From: JBOGGN01 sp050744165
GTDB taxonomy: Bacteria; Actinomycetota; Acidimicrobiia; Acidimicrobiales; Palsa-688
Direction of reading: 5' to 3'
Assembly (NCBI GenBank): GCA_050744165.1
Contig: JBOGGN010000200.1
Span: 1 to 25,516, forward strand
Length of the DNA stretch: 25,516 nucleotides
Part shown: piece by piece, positions 1 through 9,269 of the stretch
How positions within the stretch are numbered: position 1 is the first letter of the stretch
Layout: every line of letters begins with the position of its first letter
Notes under the pieces: model-generated
What the model saw: only the letters and a program-made list of their open reading frames with translations
Database searches by the model: none
What the model was told of the DNA's origin: nothing
Program-made: the position numbers and the translations under genes

Positions 1-1
1 G

Positions 2-337
2 CCGTTCCTGGCCTACAGCCAGCGGACCTGGGCTCTCGCCGACGGGCGGCCGCTGCACAGCGAGACCGGATACTGGCGGCCGCGGCCCGGCGGCGAGGTC
101 GAGCTGACCATGGCCCTGCCGACCGGCCATGTTGAGATCGAGGAGGGGACCGTCGAGGGCTGCACGGTCAGCTTGGCCAGCCGAGTGATCGGCGCGTCGA
201 CCACCGCCAAGGCCGTCGCCGAGCTCACCCGGCGCCTAGAGGTCGACGGCGGCGTGCTGCGTTACGTCGTCGCCATGGCGGCGGTCGGCGAAGCGCTGCA
301 GCAGCATCTCACCGCGGAGCTGCACCGAGTCTCCTAG
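2..337 (+). CDS. Nitrobindin-like heme-binding beta-barrel protein (C-terminal part)
   Basis: Only the last 111 residues are present; the start lies upstream of the window. The visible part has the signature of the nitrobindin/THAP4-like (DUF1794) family: a Tyr-Ser-Gln-Arg-Thr-Trp strand, a His-Ser-Glu-x-Gly-Tyr-Trp-Arg-Pro strand, a Pro-Thr-Gly-His turn, and a C-terminal His-Leu-Thr-Ala-Glu-Leu segment whose His corresponds to the proximal heme ligand in studied members. The family consists of small cytosolic ten-stranded barrels binding ferric heme, linked to nitric oxide or peroxynitrite chemistry. It ends 13 bases before the convergent epimerase gene. The family call rests on motif order and is fairly secure; the physiological role is not known from this sequence. 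Confidence 0.8.
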   Translation, partial: PFLAYSQRTWALADGRPLHSETGYWRPRPGGEVELTMALPTGHVEIEEGTVEGCTVSLASRVIGASTTAKAVAELTRRLEVDGGVLRYVVAMAAVGEALQQHLTAELHRVS

Positions 338-350
338 GCGGGGACCGGGT

Positions 351-1250
351 TCAGCCCCGGGTCGCCGCCGCCCGCAGGGCGCCCTCCAGGTCGGGATAGC
401 GGAACTCGAACCCCTCGGTCAGCAGCTTGGTCGGCAGCACCCGCTGGCTGGCGAGGAGCATCACATCGGCCATTTCCGGGCCGAGCGCGGCTGCCATAGC
501 GAACCGGGGCACCGGGACCATTGCCGGGCGGTGCAGCACCCGGCCCAGGGTCTCGGTCAGCTCGGCATTGGTCACGGGACCCGGCGCCGTCAGGTTGGTG
601 GCCCCTGTCAGCGAGGCGGTCTCGAGGGCATACACGATGGCGGCCACCTCGTCCTCGAGGGAGATCCAGCTCTGGTAGGACGTCCCAGAGGCCAACTTGC
701 CCCCGAGGCCCAGCCGGAACAGCGGGAGCAGCTTCTTCAGCATCCCGCCCTCAGCGCCGAGCACGATGCCGGTGCGAACGTGCACCACCCGGATACCCGC
801 CGATTCCGCGGGCGCCGTTGCCTCCTCCCACTGCCGGCACACCTCGGCCAGGAAGTCCGACCCCGGTGGGCTGCCCTCGTCCAGTTCAGTGTCCCCGCGG
901 TTGCCGTAGAAGCCAATGGCAGAGCCGCTCACGAGGACGCCCGGCGGTGCCGGCAGCTCCGCCAGCCGGGCCGCCAGCAGGCCGGTCGACTCGACCCGGC
1001 TGGATCGGATTTCCTGCTTGCGATCCTCGGTCCAGCGCTTGTCGCCGATGGGCGCCCCGGCCAGGTTGACGGCGCCCTCGATCCCGGCCAAAGGCTCCGG
1101 ATCGAGCGTGCCGGCCGCGGGGTTCCACTCGATGTCTCCGGGAGCTGCGGCCGAGCGAACGATCCGGGTGACCGAATGGCCCCGTTGCTTCAGGCACGCC
1201 ACCAGCGCCGAGCCGATAAACCCGTGACTCCCGGTGACCGCGATCCGCAT
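351..1250 (-). CDS. TIGR01777-family NAD(P)-dependent epimerase/reductase (SDR superfamily)
   Basis: The 299-residue product starts MRIAVTGSHGFIGSAL, a Rossmann nucleotide-binding motif (GxxGxxG). It continues with the family's NLAGAPIGDKRW segment, SGSAIGFYG (the extended-SDR Ser/Tyr region) and a C-terminal DUF1731-like tail (PRFAMAAALGPEMADVMLLASQRVLPTKLL). These are features of the YfcH/SDR39U1 group, predicted cytosolic sugar-nucleotide-type epimerases or reductases of unknown substrate. I place the start at the ATG with highest coordinate 1250 because the family normally begins MRIAVTG and a GGGGGC run precedes it; an alternative start lies 9 bases upstream. It converges on the nitrobindin gene. 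Family confidence is high; substrate is unknown. Confidence 0.88.
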   Translation of the reverse strand: MRIAVTGSHGFIGSALVACLKQRGHSVTRIVRSAAAPGDIEWNPAAGTLDPEPLAGIEGAVNLAGAPIGDKRWTEDRKQEIRSSRVESTGLLAARLAELPAPPGVLVSGSAIGFYGNRGDTELDEGSPPGSDFLAEVCRQWEEATAPAESAGIRVVHVRTGIVLGAEGGMLKKLLPLFRLGLGGKLASGTSYQSWISLEDEVAAIVYALETASLTGATNLTAPGPVTNAELTETLGRVLHRPAMVPVPRFAMAAALGPEMADVMLLASQRVLPTKLLTEGFEFRYPDLEGALRAAATRG

Positions 1251-1381
1251 GGCCCCCATTCTGGTCGCGCTCGCACCCTAGACCGATCACGCATCGGCAC
1301 CCTGTGCCGACGTCATGCCGTGGACGGCCGGCTGGGTCAGGGCCGGCTGGTTCCCAGCAAGGGCTGGTTCTCAGAAGGCGA

Positions 1382-1413
1382 GCCCGGTCCCGGCGACGCC
1401 GGCGGGACCGGGC
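1382..1413 (-). terminator. Hairpin terminator candidate 3' of the zinc-ribbon gene
   Basis: Two perfect 10-bp arms, GCCCGGTCCC (1382-1391) and GGGACCGGGC (1404-1413), flank a 12-nt loop. The hairpin lies 9 bases beyond the stop codon of the minus-strand gene ending at 1423, the right place for transcription termination. There is no T-tract, so it would be a GC-rich actinobacterial-type terminator rather than a classical intrinsic one. The rest of the 1260-1422 gap holds short imperfect repeats of GGCTGGTTC (around 1330-1375) and no gene. Confidence 0.5.
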
Positions 1414-1422
1414 CCCGCCCCG

Positions 1423-1632
1423 TCAATCGGCTGGCGGGCCGTAGGGCTGCTCGGCGCAGCCGTAGCATTCGGCGTGGTAGTGCTCGACCCGCAGCCACGT
1501 CCCGTCTTCGTACACGTTGGCGATGACTTGGCGCTGCTGGGTTCGGGCCGCGAACTTGATGGCCACTCCGCAGTAGGCGCAGATGGCGCTGCTGCCGGGC
1601 TCCACGGTGCGTAGCACTGCTCGACTGCTCAT
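1423..1632 (-). CDS. Small zinc-ribbon-like hypothetical protein
   Basis: This 69-residue protein has a CAYC pair near the N terminus and a His-x-x-Cys-x-x-Cys (HAECYGC) segment near the C terminus. That Cys2-plus-His/Cys arrangement suits one zinc ion. Between them are basic and aromatic residues (KFAARTQQRQVIANVYEDGTWLRVEHYH), a pattern I associate with small uncharacterised actinobacterial proteins. The start is uncertain: ATG at 1632 gives MSSRAVLRT, while ATGs at 1653 and 1659 would add 7 or 9 residues; GAGGACC precedes the 1632 ATG. It is followed by a hairpin. Function is unknown; nucleic-acid or protein binding would be guesses. Confidence 0.6.
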   Translation of the reverse strand: MSSRAVLRTVEPGSSAICAYCGVAIKFAARTQQRQVIANVYEDGTWLRVEHYHAECYGCAEQPYGPPAD

Positions 1633-1696
1633 GGTCCTCGACGTTCCCTGCATGGCCACAGAGTCGGCTTCATCGGGCGCGGTCTGAAGGAAAAGC

Positions 1697-2206
1697 TCAG
1701 CGACCAGCCCTTTTGTCCCGGCTCCGACCGGCCAAGTCCCTGCCTAGAGCCACCGAATCGCCGACTAACCGGCGAACCTCGGCCTCGTCGGCCCCGGCAG
1801 CAACCATAGCCTGCACCTGGCGTTCGACCTCCTCGGCCAGGCGCTCGCCAGCCGCCCCCGGGGCGGCGGCACTGGGGCCAGGCCACGCCGCCGCGATACC
1901 ACCGGCCGGAGCCGTCCCACCCGCCGGAGCCGTCCCTCCCGCCGCCGCGATACCACCGGCCGGAGTTGTCCCTCCCGCCGGAGCCGCCCCTCCCGGCTGG
2001 ACCGCGGCCGCCCGGGCGAGGACCTGCTTCTCGGTCGTCATCGCCACCGCCTTGGCCACCATGGAGCACACGATGGCCACTGCCGTGATCAGCCCGAAGG
2101 TCACCGCCGCCCCGTTGTGGTTCAGGATCGAGGTCACGATCATTCCCACGATCCCGGCCACGCAGATGATTAGGGCGGTGACCCGGACGGCGCCGACGGT
2201 GATCAC
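1697..2206 (-). CDS. Two-helix membrane protein with Gly/Ala/Pro hexapeptide repeats
   Basis: The 169-residue product has two N-terminal hydrophobic segments (about residues 8-28 and 33-57). A low-complexity linker (residues 72-107) follows, built of six hexapeptides of type GG-x-x-x-A. The C-terminal part (about 118-163) is charged and probably an amphipathic helix (ERLAEEVERQVQAMV, then ADEAEVRRLVGDSVALG). The likely topology is a small inner-membrane anchor with a flexible tether carrying a helical domain on one side. It starts with GTG 11 bases after the ettA stop codon on the same strand, so it is probably cotranscribed. I do not recognise the family. The DNA repeats may vary in copy number between strains. 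Confidence 0.6.
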   Translation of the reverse strand: MITVGAVRVTALIICVAGIVGMIVTSILNHNGAAVTFGLITAVAIVCSMVAKAVAMTTEKQVLARAAAVQPGGAAPAGGTTPAGGIAAAGGTAPAGGTAPAGGIAAAWPGPSAAAPGAAGERLAEEVERQVQAMVAAGADEAEVRRLVGDSVALGRDLAGRSRDKRAGR

Positions 2207-2217
2207 GACCGCCGTGC

Positions 2218-3897
<1,680 letters not shown>

Positions 3898-3954
3898 GCC
3901 CCGCACCGTACAAGGCCCCTGTGATCAGAACGGCACCGGTACCCTGGCAGGGCC

Positions 3955-6900
3955 ATGTCGAACAGCAATTATGCCGACGACGGGCGCTGGCTCGGACCCA
4001 ACGCCTGGTTGGTCGACGAGATGTACGAGCGGTACCGGGCCGACCCCACGTCGGTCAGCGAGAGCTGGCAGGAGTTCTTCGCCGACTACCACCACCGGGG
4101 CGTGGTGGCGTCGCGGCCCGAGCCGTCGCCCGCCCCCGCTCCGGCACCGACAGCCGATGCCGCTCCGAGGGCGCCGCTGGTCGCCGCGGCGCCTTTTCCC
4201 ACTGTTCAAAAAGAGGCCGGAAAAAGCCCCGCCGATGCCGAGACCGTCCCTCTGAGGGGTGCCGCGGCTCGCCTCGTCGCCAATATGGTCGCGAGCCTCG
4301 CCGTCCCTACTGCGACCAGCGTGCGCGTCGTCCCGGCCGGGCTGCTCGAGGTCAACCGGCGGATCCTGAACAATCAGCTGGCCCGGGTCGGCGGCGGCAA
4401 AGTTAGTGTGACTCACCTTTTGGGCTTCGCAGTAGTGCAGGCAGTGAAGGCAGTCCCCGCCATGAATTCCACCTTCGTCGCCGGTGATCCCCCCGGGGTC
4501 GTCCACCATCGCCACGCGGGTCTGGGCCTGGCCGTGGACCACAAGCGGGCCGACGGGAGCCGCACCCTCTTGGTGCCGGTCATCAAAGACGCCGACACGC
4601 TCAGCTTCCGGGCCTTTTGGGCGGCCTACGAGGAGCTCATCCGCAAGATCCGTACCGGCAAGATCGCGCCGGACGATTTCGCCGGCGCCACCATGACCCT
4701 GACCAACCCGGGCACCGTGGGCACCGTTGAGAGCGTCCCCCGCCTGATGCCGGGCCAGGGCGTGATCGTGGCCGCAGGCAACCTGGGTTATCCCGCCGAA
4801 TGGGAGGCGGCCGACCCCCGGATGCTGGCCGCCATGGGCATTTCCAAGGTGATGACCCTCACCTCGACCTATGACCACCGGATCATCCAGGGCGCCGAAT
4901 CCGGTCTGTTCTTGGCTCGCATCTATCAACTGCTGCTTGGCGAGGACGGCTTTTACGACCAGATCTTCCGCTCGATGGGGGTCCCGTACGAGCCGGTGCG
5001 GTGGCTGAAAGACGTTAACGATCCCGGGGGCAGCGATTCCTCGGAAGCGTCCAGGGCGCAGAAGCAGATCCACGTCCAGACATTGATCAACATGTTCCGG
5101 GTCCGGGGCCACCTCATCGCGCACTTAGATCCGCTCGACTGGCGGGAGCCGCACACCCACCCCGAACTGAACACCACCACCTACGGGTTGACGCTGTGGG
5201 ATTTGGAGCGCGAATTCCTCACGGACGGGTTGGCCGGCAAATCCAGCATGAAGCTCGGCGACATCCTCGGTGTGCTGCGCGACGCCTATTGCCGCACCGT
5301 CGGCGTCGAATACATGCATATCCAGGAGCCGGACCAGAAGAAATGGATCCAGGAGCACGTGGAGGGCGTGTCCATCCAGCTGAGCTCGGAGGAACACCAC
5401 CACATCCTGGCCCGCCTCAACGCCGCCGAGGCCCTGGAACGGTTCCTGGACACCAAGTACATCGGGCAGAAGCGTTTCGGCTTGGAAGGCGCAGAGTCGG
5501 CGATACCCCTGCTCGACGCCATCTTGGACCAGGCGGCCCAGGCCGACATGGCCAACGCGGTGCTGGGGATGGCACACCGAGGCCGGCTGAACGTGCTCAT
5601 CAATATCGTGGGCAAGAGCTACAGCGAGCTTTTCCAGGAATTCGAAGGCAATCTCGACCCCGATACAACCCAGGGGTCGGGCGACGTCAAATACCACAAG
5701 GGGTACCGAGGCAAGTTCGCCGGCCTTTCGGGCAAGCCGATCGAGGTCGACCTGTCGTCCAATCCGTCCCACCTGGAGGCGGTCGACCCGGTGGTCGAGG
5801 GCATGGCGCGGGCCTACCAGGACCAGAAGGCCTCCGATTTCGTCGACCGGGCTCGCTCGGTGCTCGCCGTCTTGGTGCATGGCGATGCCGCCTTTGCGGG
5901 TCAAGGGGTGGTGGCGGAGACGCTCAACATGTCCGCCTTGCGGGGCTATACGACCGGCGGCACGGTGCACCTGGTCATCAACAACCAGCTGGGGTTCACC
6001 ACCAACCCCGAATCCGCCCGGTCGTCGGTCTACGCCACTGACGTGGCGAAGATGGTCCAGGCACCGATTTTCCACGTGAATGGCGACGATCCCGAGGCCT
6101 GCGTCCGGGTGGGACGGTTGGCGTTCCAGTTCCGCCAGGCGTTCCAGAAGGACGTCGTCATCGACATGGTGTGCTACCGCCGGTTCGGGCACAACGAGCA
6201 GGACGACCCGAGCCTCACCCAGCCGGCCATGTACGACCTGATCAAGGTCCACCGCAGCGTCCGCAAAATCTACACCGAGACCCTGGTGCGCCGCGGCGAC
6301 ATCACCCTCGACGAGGCCGAAGCGGCACTCAAGGACTTCAGCCGGCGGTTGCAGGCGGCACTGGACGAGACTCGGGCTACGGCGCCGCCCCGGCCGACCA
6401 AGCTGCCGGCCCGGCTGGCGTCGGCACCGGTGCTGCCGCCCATCCCGACCGGTGTCCCGATCGAGACCCTGGACCGGGTCGCCACGGCCCTGCACGACCC
6501 GCCGGAGGGGTTCACCGTCCACCCGAAGCTGGTCCGGGTCTTCGACAATCGGGCCAAGCTGTGGGCCGGGGGCGAGGCGGACTGGGCCTTGGGCGAGGCC
6601 TTCGCCTTCGGGACGCTGCTGCTGGAGGGCCACGACGTCCGCCTGGCCGGTCAGGACACCCGGCGGGGGACCTTCGGCCACCGCAACGCCGCCCTGATCG
6701 ATGTCGAGACCGGCGCCGAGTACGTCCCGCTGCAGCACCTGGGCAACGGCCAGACGGGCCGGTTCTTCGTGTACGACTCCCTGCTGTCGGAGTACGCCGC
6801 GCTGGGCTTCGAATACGGGTATTCGGTGGTCCAGCAGGACTCACTCGTGGCCTGGGAAGCCCAGTTCGGCGACTTCGTCAACGGCGGCCAGATCATCATC

Positions 6901-7632
6901 GACCAGTTCCTGGTGTCGGCCAAGGCCAAGTGGGGCCAGACCTGCGGGCTGACGTTGTTGCTGCCCCACGGCTACGAGGGCCAAGGTGCAGAGCACAGCT
7001 CCGCCCGTCTGGAGAGGTTCTTGCAGCTGTGCGCCGAGGACAACATTCAGGTGGCCAACCCGACAACCTCTGCCCAGCTGTTCCACTTGTTGCGCCGCCA
7101 GGTGCACCGGGAGCAGAAGCGCCCGCTCATCGTGCTCACGCCGAAGAAATACCTTCGAGCCCGGGAGGCCTATAGCAAGGCCGAGGAATTTTCCAACGGG
7201 CACTTCCGCGAGGTCATCGACGACAACGTCGCCGACCCCACTTTGGTCCGGCGGGTCATTCTGGCCGCGGGCAAGGTGGCCCTCGACCTGATTGGCTACC
7301 GGCAGCGTCCGACCGGCCCGTCGCCGGGGCCGGCCGACTCCGCCGTCGTCCGGGTGGAGCAGCTGTACCCGTGGCCGGAGGCCCAGATCGCGGCCGCACT
7401 GGCCGGTTACCCCAACGCCGACGAGGTGGTGTGGGCCCAGGAGGAGCCGGAGAACATGGGCGGATGGTGGTTCGCCCGCCACAAGCTGCAGCGGTTGCTC
7501 GGCAGCGGCGGCCCCGCTCTGTCGTTCGTCGCCCGCCTGCCATCGGGGTCGCCGGCGACGGGCAGCGCCGCCATGTCAACGCTGGAAGCCGAGGACCTGT
7601 TGGTGCGCGCCTTCAGCGGGGCGGCGGGTTAA
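3955..7632 (+). CDS. kgd: Multifunctional 2-oxoglutarate metabolism enzyme (Kgd/OdhA; E1 with fused E2-like domain)
   Basis: The 1225-residue protein is close to the usual length of actinobacterial Kgd. Order: an N-terminal E1-type helix (residues about 6-45, LGPNAWLVDEMYERYRADP), a Pro/Ala-rich linker (about 50-75), an E2-like succinyltransferase domain ending in the TYDHRIIQGAESG motif with catalytic His308, then the thiamine-diphosphate E1 domain. The E1 part has MAHRGRLNVL (around 540), GDAAFAGQG at 643 and NNQLGFTT from 676, which form the cofactor and Mg site, followed by the transketolase-like C-terminal half. Known homologues act as 2-oxoglutarate decarboxylase, carboligase and dehydrogenase E1 in the TCA cycle. 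No lipoyl domain is present, as in the family. TACCCT at 3940-3945 could be the -10 box, giving a very short leader. Confidence 0.96.
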   Translation: MSNSNYADDGRWLGPNAWLVDEMYERYRADPTSVSESWQEFFADYHHRGVVASRPEPSPAPAPAPTADAAPRAPLVAAAPFPTVQKEAGKSPADAETVPLRGAAARLVANMVASLAVPTATSVRVVPAGLLEVNRRILNNQLARVGGGKVSVTHLLGFAVVQAVKAVPAMNSTFVAGDPPGVVHHRHAGLGLAVDHKRADGSRTLLVPVIKDADTLSFRAFWAAYEELIRKIRTGKIAPDDFAGATMTLTNPGTVGTVESVPRLMPGQGVIVAAGNLGYPAEWEAADPRMLAAMGISKVMTLTSTYDHRIIQGAESGLFLARIYQLLLGEDGFYDQIFRSMGVPYEPVRWLKDVNDPGGSDSSEASRAQKQIHVQTLINMFRVRGHLIAHLDPLDWREPHTHPELNTTTYGLTLWDLEREFLTDGLAGKSSMKLGDILGVLRDAYCRTVGVEYMHIQEPDQKKWIQEHVEGVSIQLSSEEHHHILARLNAAEALERFLDTKYIGQKRFGLEGAESAIPLLDAILDQAAQADMANAVLGMAHRGRLNVLINIVGKSYSELFQEFEGNLDPDTTQGSGDVKYHKGYRGKFAGLSGKPIEVDLSSNPSHLEAVDPVVEGMARAYQDQKASDFVDRARSVLAVLVHGDAAFAGQGVVAETLNMSALRGYTTGGTVHLVINNQLGFTTNPESARSSVYATDVAKMVQAPIFHVNGDDPEACVRVGRLAFQFRQAFQKDVVIDMVCYRRFGHNEQDDPSLTQPAMYDLIKVHRSVRKIYTETLVRRGDITLDEAEAALKDFSRRLQAALDETRATAPPRPTKLPARLASAPVLPPIPTGVPIETLDRVATALHDPPEGFTVHPKLVRVFDNRAKLWAGGEADWALGEAFAFGTLLLEGHDVRLAGQDTRRGTFGHRNAALIDVETGAEYVPLQHLGNGQTGRFFVYDSLLSEYAALGFEYGYSVVQQDSLVAWEAQFGDFVNGGQIIIDQFLVSAKAKWGQTCGLTLLLPHGYEGQGAEHSSARLERFLQLCAEDNIQVANPTTSAQLFHLLRRQVHREQKRPLIVLTPKKYLRAREAYSKAEEFSNGHFREVIDDNVADPTLVRRVILAAGKVALDLIGYRQRPTGPSPGPADSAVVRVEQLYPWPEAQIAAALAGYPNADEVVWAQEEPENMGGWWFARHKLQRLLGSGGPALSFVARLPSGSPATGSAAMSTLEAEDLLVRAFSGAAG

Positions 7633-8162
7633 GCGTCTCTGCGATCGAGGGGTCTCGGGCCGGGGTCCGGCACCGCGGTGGGCGTCACATGGTGGGTGGT
7701 GTCCACGATGGGCCACCTCCGACGGGGTCTTGGTGGCTTATTCTTGCCCGGCCCGCCGACCGGGGCGGCTTCGAGCCCAGAATGGCCGTAACTTAACATC
7801 CCTAACGTAAGTGCAGGGCGTGATACAGGGCGGTTTGTCCGCAAAATGGGTTGTCGTTCCTGAAGAGCGACGACGGGCAGGTTGACGGCGGACGGTCACA
7901 GTCCTGTGTACATCTGTGGCTCTTGGTGTCACTTTCGACCGTAATTCGCACAGTTTGGTCGCCAGGTGTCACAAAAGTCACCAAGACTGTGGCCCGAGCG
8001 GGCCGGGGTGATGCCACCACGCGCGACAGTGTCCGGGCCGCGCCCCCGGCCCATCAACAAGTAATGCGACACCCTGCCGGCCGCGGTGAACTGGCATCGG
8101 CGGCTTCGCCCTCCGGCCCCGCCGGTCGTAGCCGGCCCCGCCGGTCGTAGCCTGCCCCGCCG
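7633..8162. other. Intergenic region of about 530 bp without a convincing gene
   Basis: No open frame here has a recognisable product or coding pattern. It holds a small hairpin GCCGG-GGT-CCGGC (7659-7671) that could contribute to kgd termination, and a patch of lower GC content around 7790-7870. It also holds two copies of GGTGTCAC (7925-7932 and 7965-7972) inside an outer inverted pair TCTTGGTG/CACCAAGA (7921-7928 and 7979-7986). A 19-bp tandem repeat abuts the next gene. The region probably contains the promoter of the downstream glycosyltransferase, but no clear -35/-10 pair was found. Confidence 0.5.
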
Positions 8163-8163
8163 G
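8113..8163 (+). repeat. 19-bp tandem repeat, two exact copies plus a partial third
   Basis: CCGGCCCCGCCGGTCGTAG occurs at 8113-8131 and 8132-8150. A third, partial copy (CCTGCCCCGCCGGT) begins at 8151 and runs into the proposed start codon of the glycosyltransferase at 8163. It replaces the place where a ribosome-binding site would be expected. Confidence 0.85.
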
Positions 8164-9269
8164 TGGACATGCCGCTGGTCAGCGTGGTGATCGACAACTA
8201 CAACTACGCCGAGTTCGTGAGGGATGCGCTCGACAGCGCCCGGGCGCAGACCTACCCACGCACCGAGGTGGTGGCGGTCGACGACGGATCGACCGACGGG
8301 TCGGACTCGGTGATCGCCGGCGCTGCGGGGGTGCGGCCTGTTCTGAAGGACCATGGCGGCCAGGGTTCGGCCCTGAATGCGGGCTTTGCCGCCTGCGCAG
8401 GGGAGGTGGTCATCTTCCTGGACGCCGACGATGTCCTCGCCCCGACAGCGGCCGCCCGGGCGGTGAGCGCCCTCGCCCCGGACGTGGTCAACGTCCGCTG
8501 GCCCATGGTGGTCGTCGACCGGTCCGGTACCGAGCTGGGCGTGATGCCTGACATCGAACTGCCCGAGGGCGACCTGGGTCACCTGTCGGCCGCCGGGGGC
8601 CCGCTCAGCTTCGCCAACGCGCCTCTGAGCGCCAACGCCTGGCGCCGGTCGATGCTCGAGCGCATCCTGCCGCTGCCGGGGAGCCGGTACGTCACCGGGG
8701 CCGACAGCTACCTGCACGCCCTCGCTCCCGGTTGGGGCCGGCTGCAAACGCTGCCCGAGCCCCTCGGCCGATGGCGCCGGCATGAGCGCAACGACAGCCG
8801 CCAGCCGCTCGACATCGCCCTCACGGAGCGGATCGCGCGGTGGCGCCACGATTGCGACGCCCTGGCTGCCCAGCTGGCGAGACAGGGCGCGGCCGTCGAT
8901 CGGTCGGGCTGGGACGCCAACCCGCACGTCAGATGGTTGCGGAGAATTCTGGCTGCCGCCCGTGTCCTGGCCGCGGCCAGCCAGCCGGGGCAGACGATTG
9001 CGATCCTCGGTGCCGAGTCCTGGCCGGAGGGGGAGCTGGTGTCGGGGCGAGTGTCGCGGCGCCTGGCTCTGCCGGGCGCCGGGCACGAGGCTGGGCTGGC
9101 AGACCAGCTGGCGGGCGCCGACCTCCTCGCGGTGGGTTGGCCGGCGTTCGGATGGCTGAGTCGCCACCCCGGCGCGGCGAGCGCCCTTCGCGCTCGCTAC
9201 CGTCCACAGGCGGCGACCGATGACATTCTGGTGTTCGCCGTGAGATCGATCACCACCAGCCAGCGGTAG
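8163..9269 (+). CDS. Family 2 glycosyltransferase
   Basis: The 368-residue protein opens with a GT-A nucleotide-sugar domain: VSVVIDNYNYAEFVRDALDS, then VVAVDDGSTDGS (donor-binding Asp), a GSALNAGFAACAGEVVIFL segment and the DADD metal-binding motif (DxD type) at about residue 90. No transmembrane helix is evident, so it is probably cytosolic or peripheral. The C-terminal half (about 250-368) is not a recognised catalytic fold and may bind the acceptor. The start is GTG 8163 or ATG 8169; no Shine-Dalgarno is visible. The 3' end overlaps the convergent methyltransferase by 73 bases. The acceptor is unknown; context (GT4, methyltransferase, second GT2, sulfotransferase) suggests a decorated surface glycan or peptide product. 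Confidence 0.85.
   Translation: MDMPLVSVVIDNYNYAEFVRDALDSARAQTYPRTEVVAVDDGSTDGSDSVIAGAAGVRPVLKDHGGQGSALNAGFAACAGEVVIFLDADDVLAPTAAARAVSALAPDVVNVRWPMVVVDRSGTELGVMPDIELPEGDLGHLSAAGGPLSFANAPLSANAWRRSMLERILPLPGSRYVTGADSYLHALAPGWGRLQTLPEPLGRWRRHERNDSRQPLDIALTERIARWRHDCDALAAQLARQGAAVDRSGWDANPHVRWLRRILAAARVLAAASQPGQTIAILGAESWPEGELVSGRVSRRLALPGAGHEAGLADQLAGADLLAVGWPAFGWLSRHPGAASALRARYRPQAATDDILVFAVRSITTSQR

Noticed and set aside
531..1526. 331-codon plus-strand open frame over the epimerase
   Set aside because: The opposite strand encodes a full TIGR01777-type protein with a Rossmann motif; this frame is a shadow.
5125..6738. 537-codon minus-strand open frame opposite kgd
   Set aside because: It lies entirely within the kgd coding sequence, shows no domain or motif, and such antisense frames are expected in GC-rich DNA.
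7929..9167. 412-codon minus-strand open frame over the first GT2 gene
   Set aside because: The plus frame encodes DxD and donor-binding motifs; the minus frame has only compositional bias.
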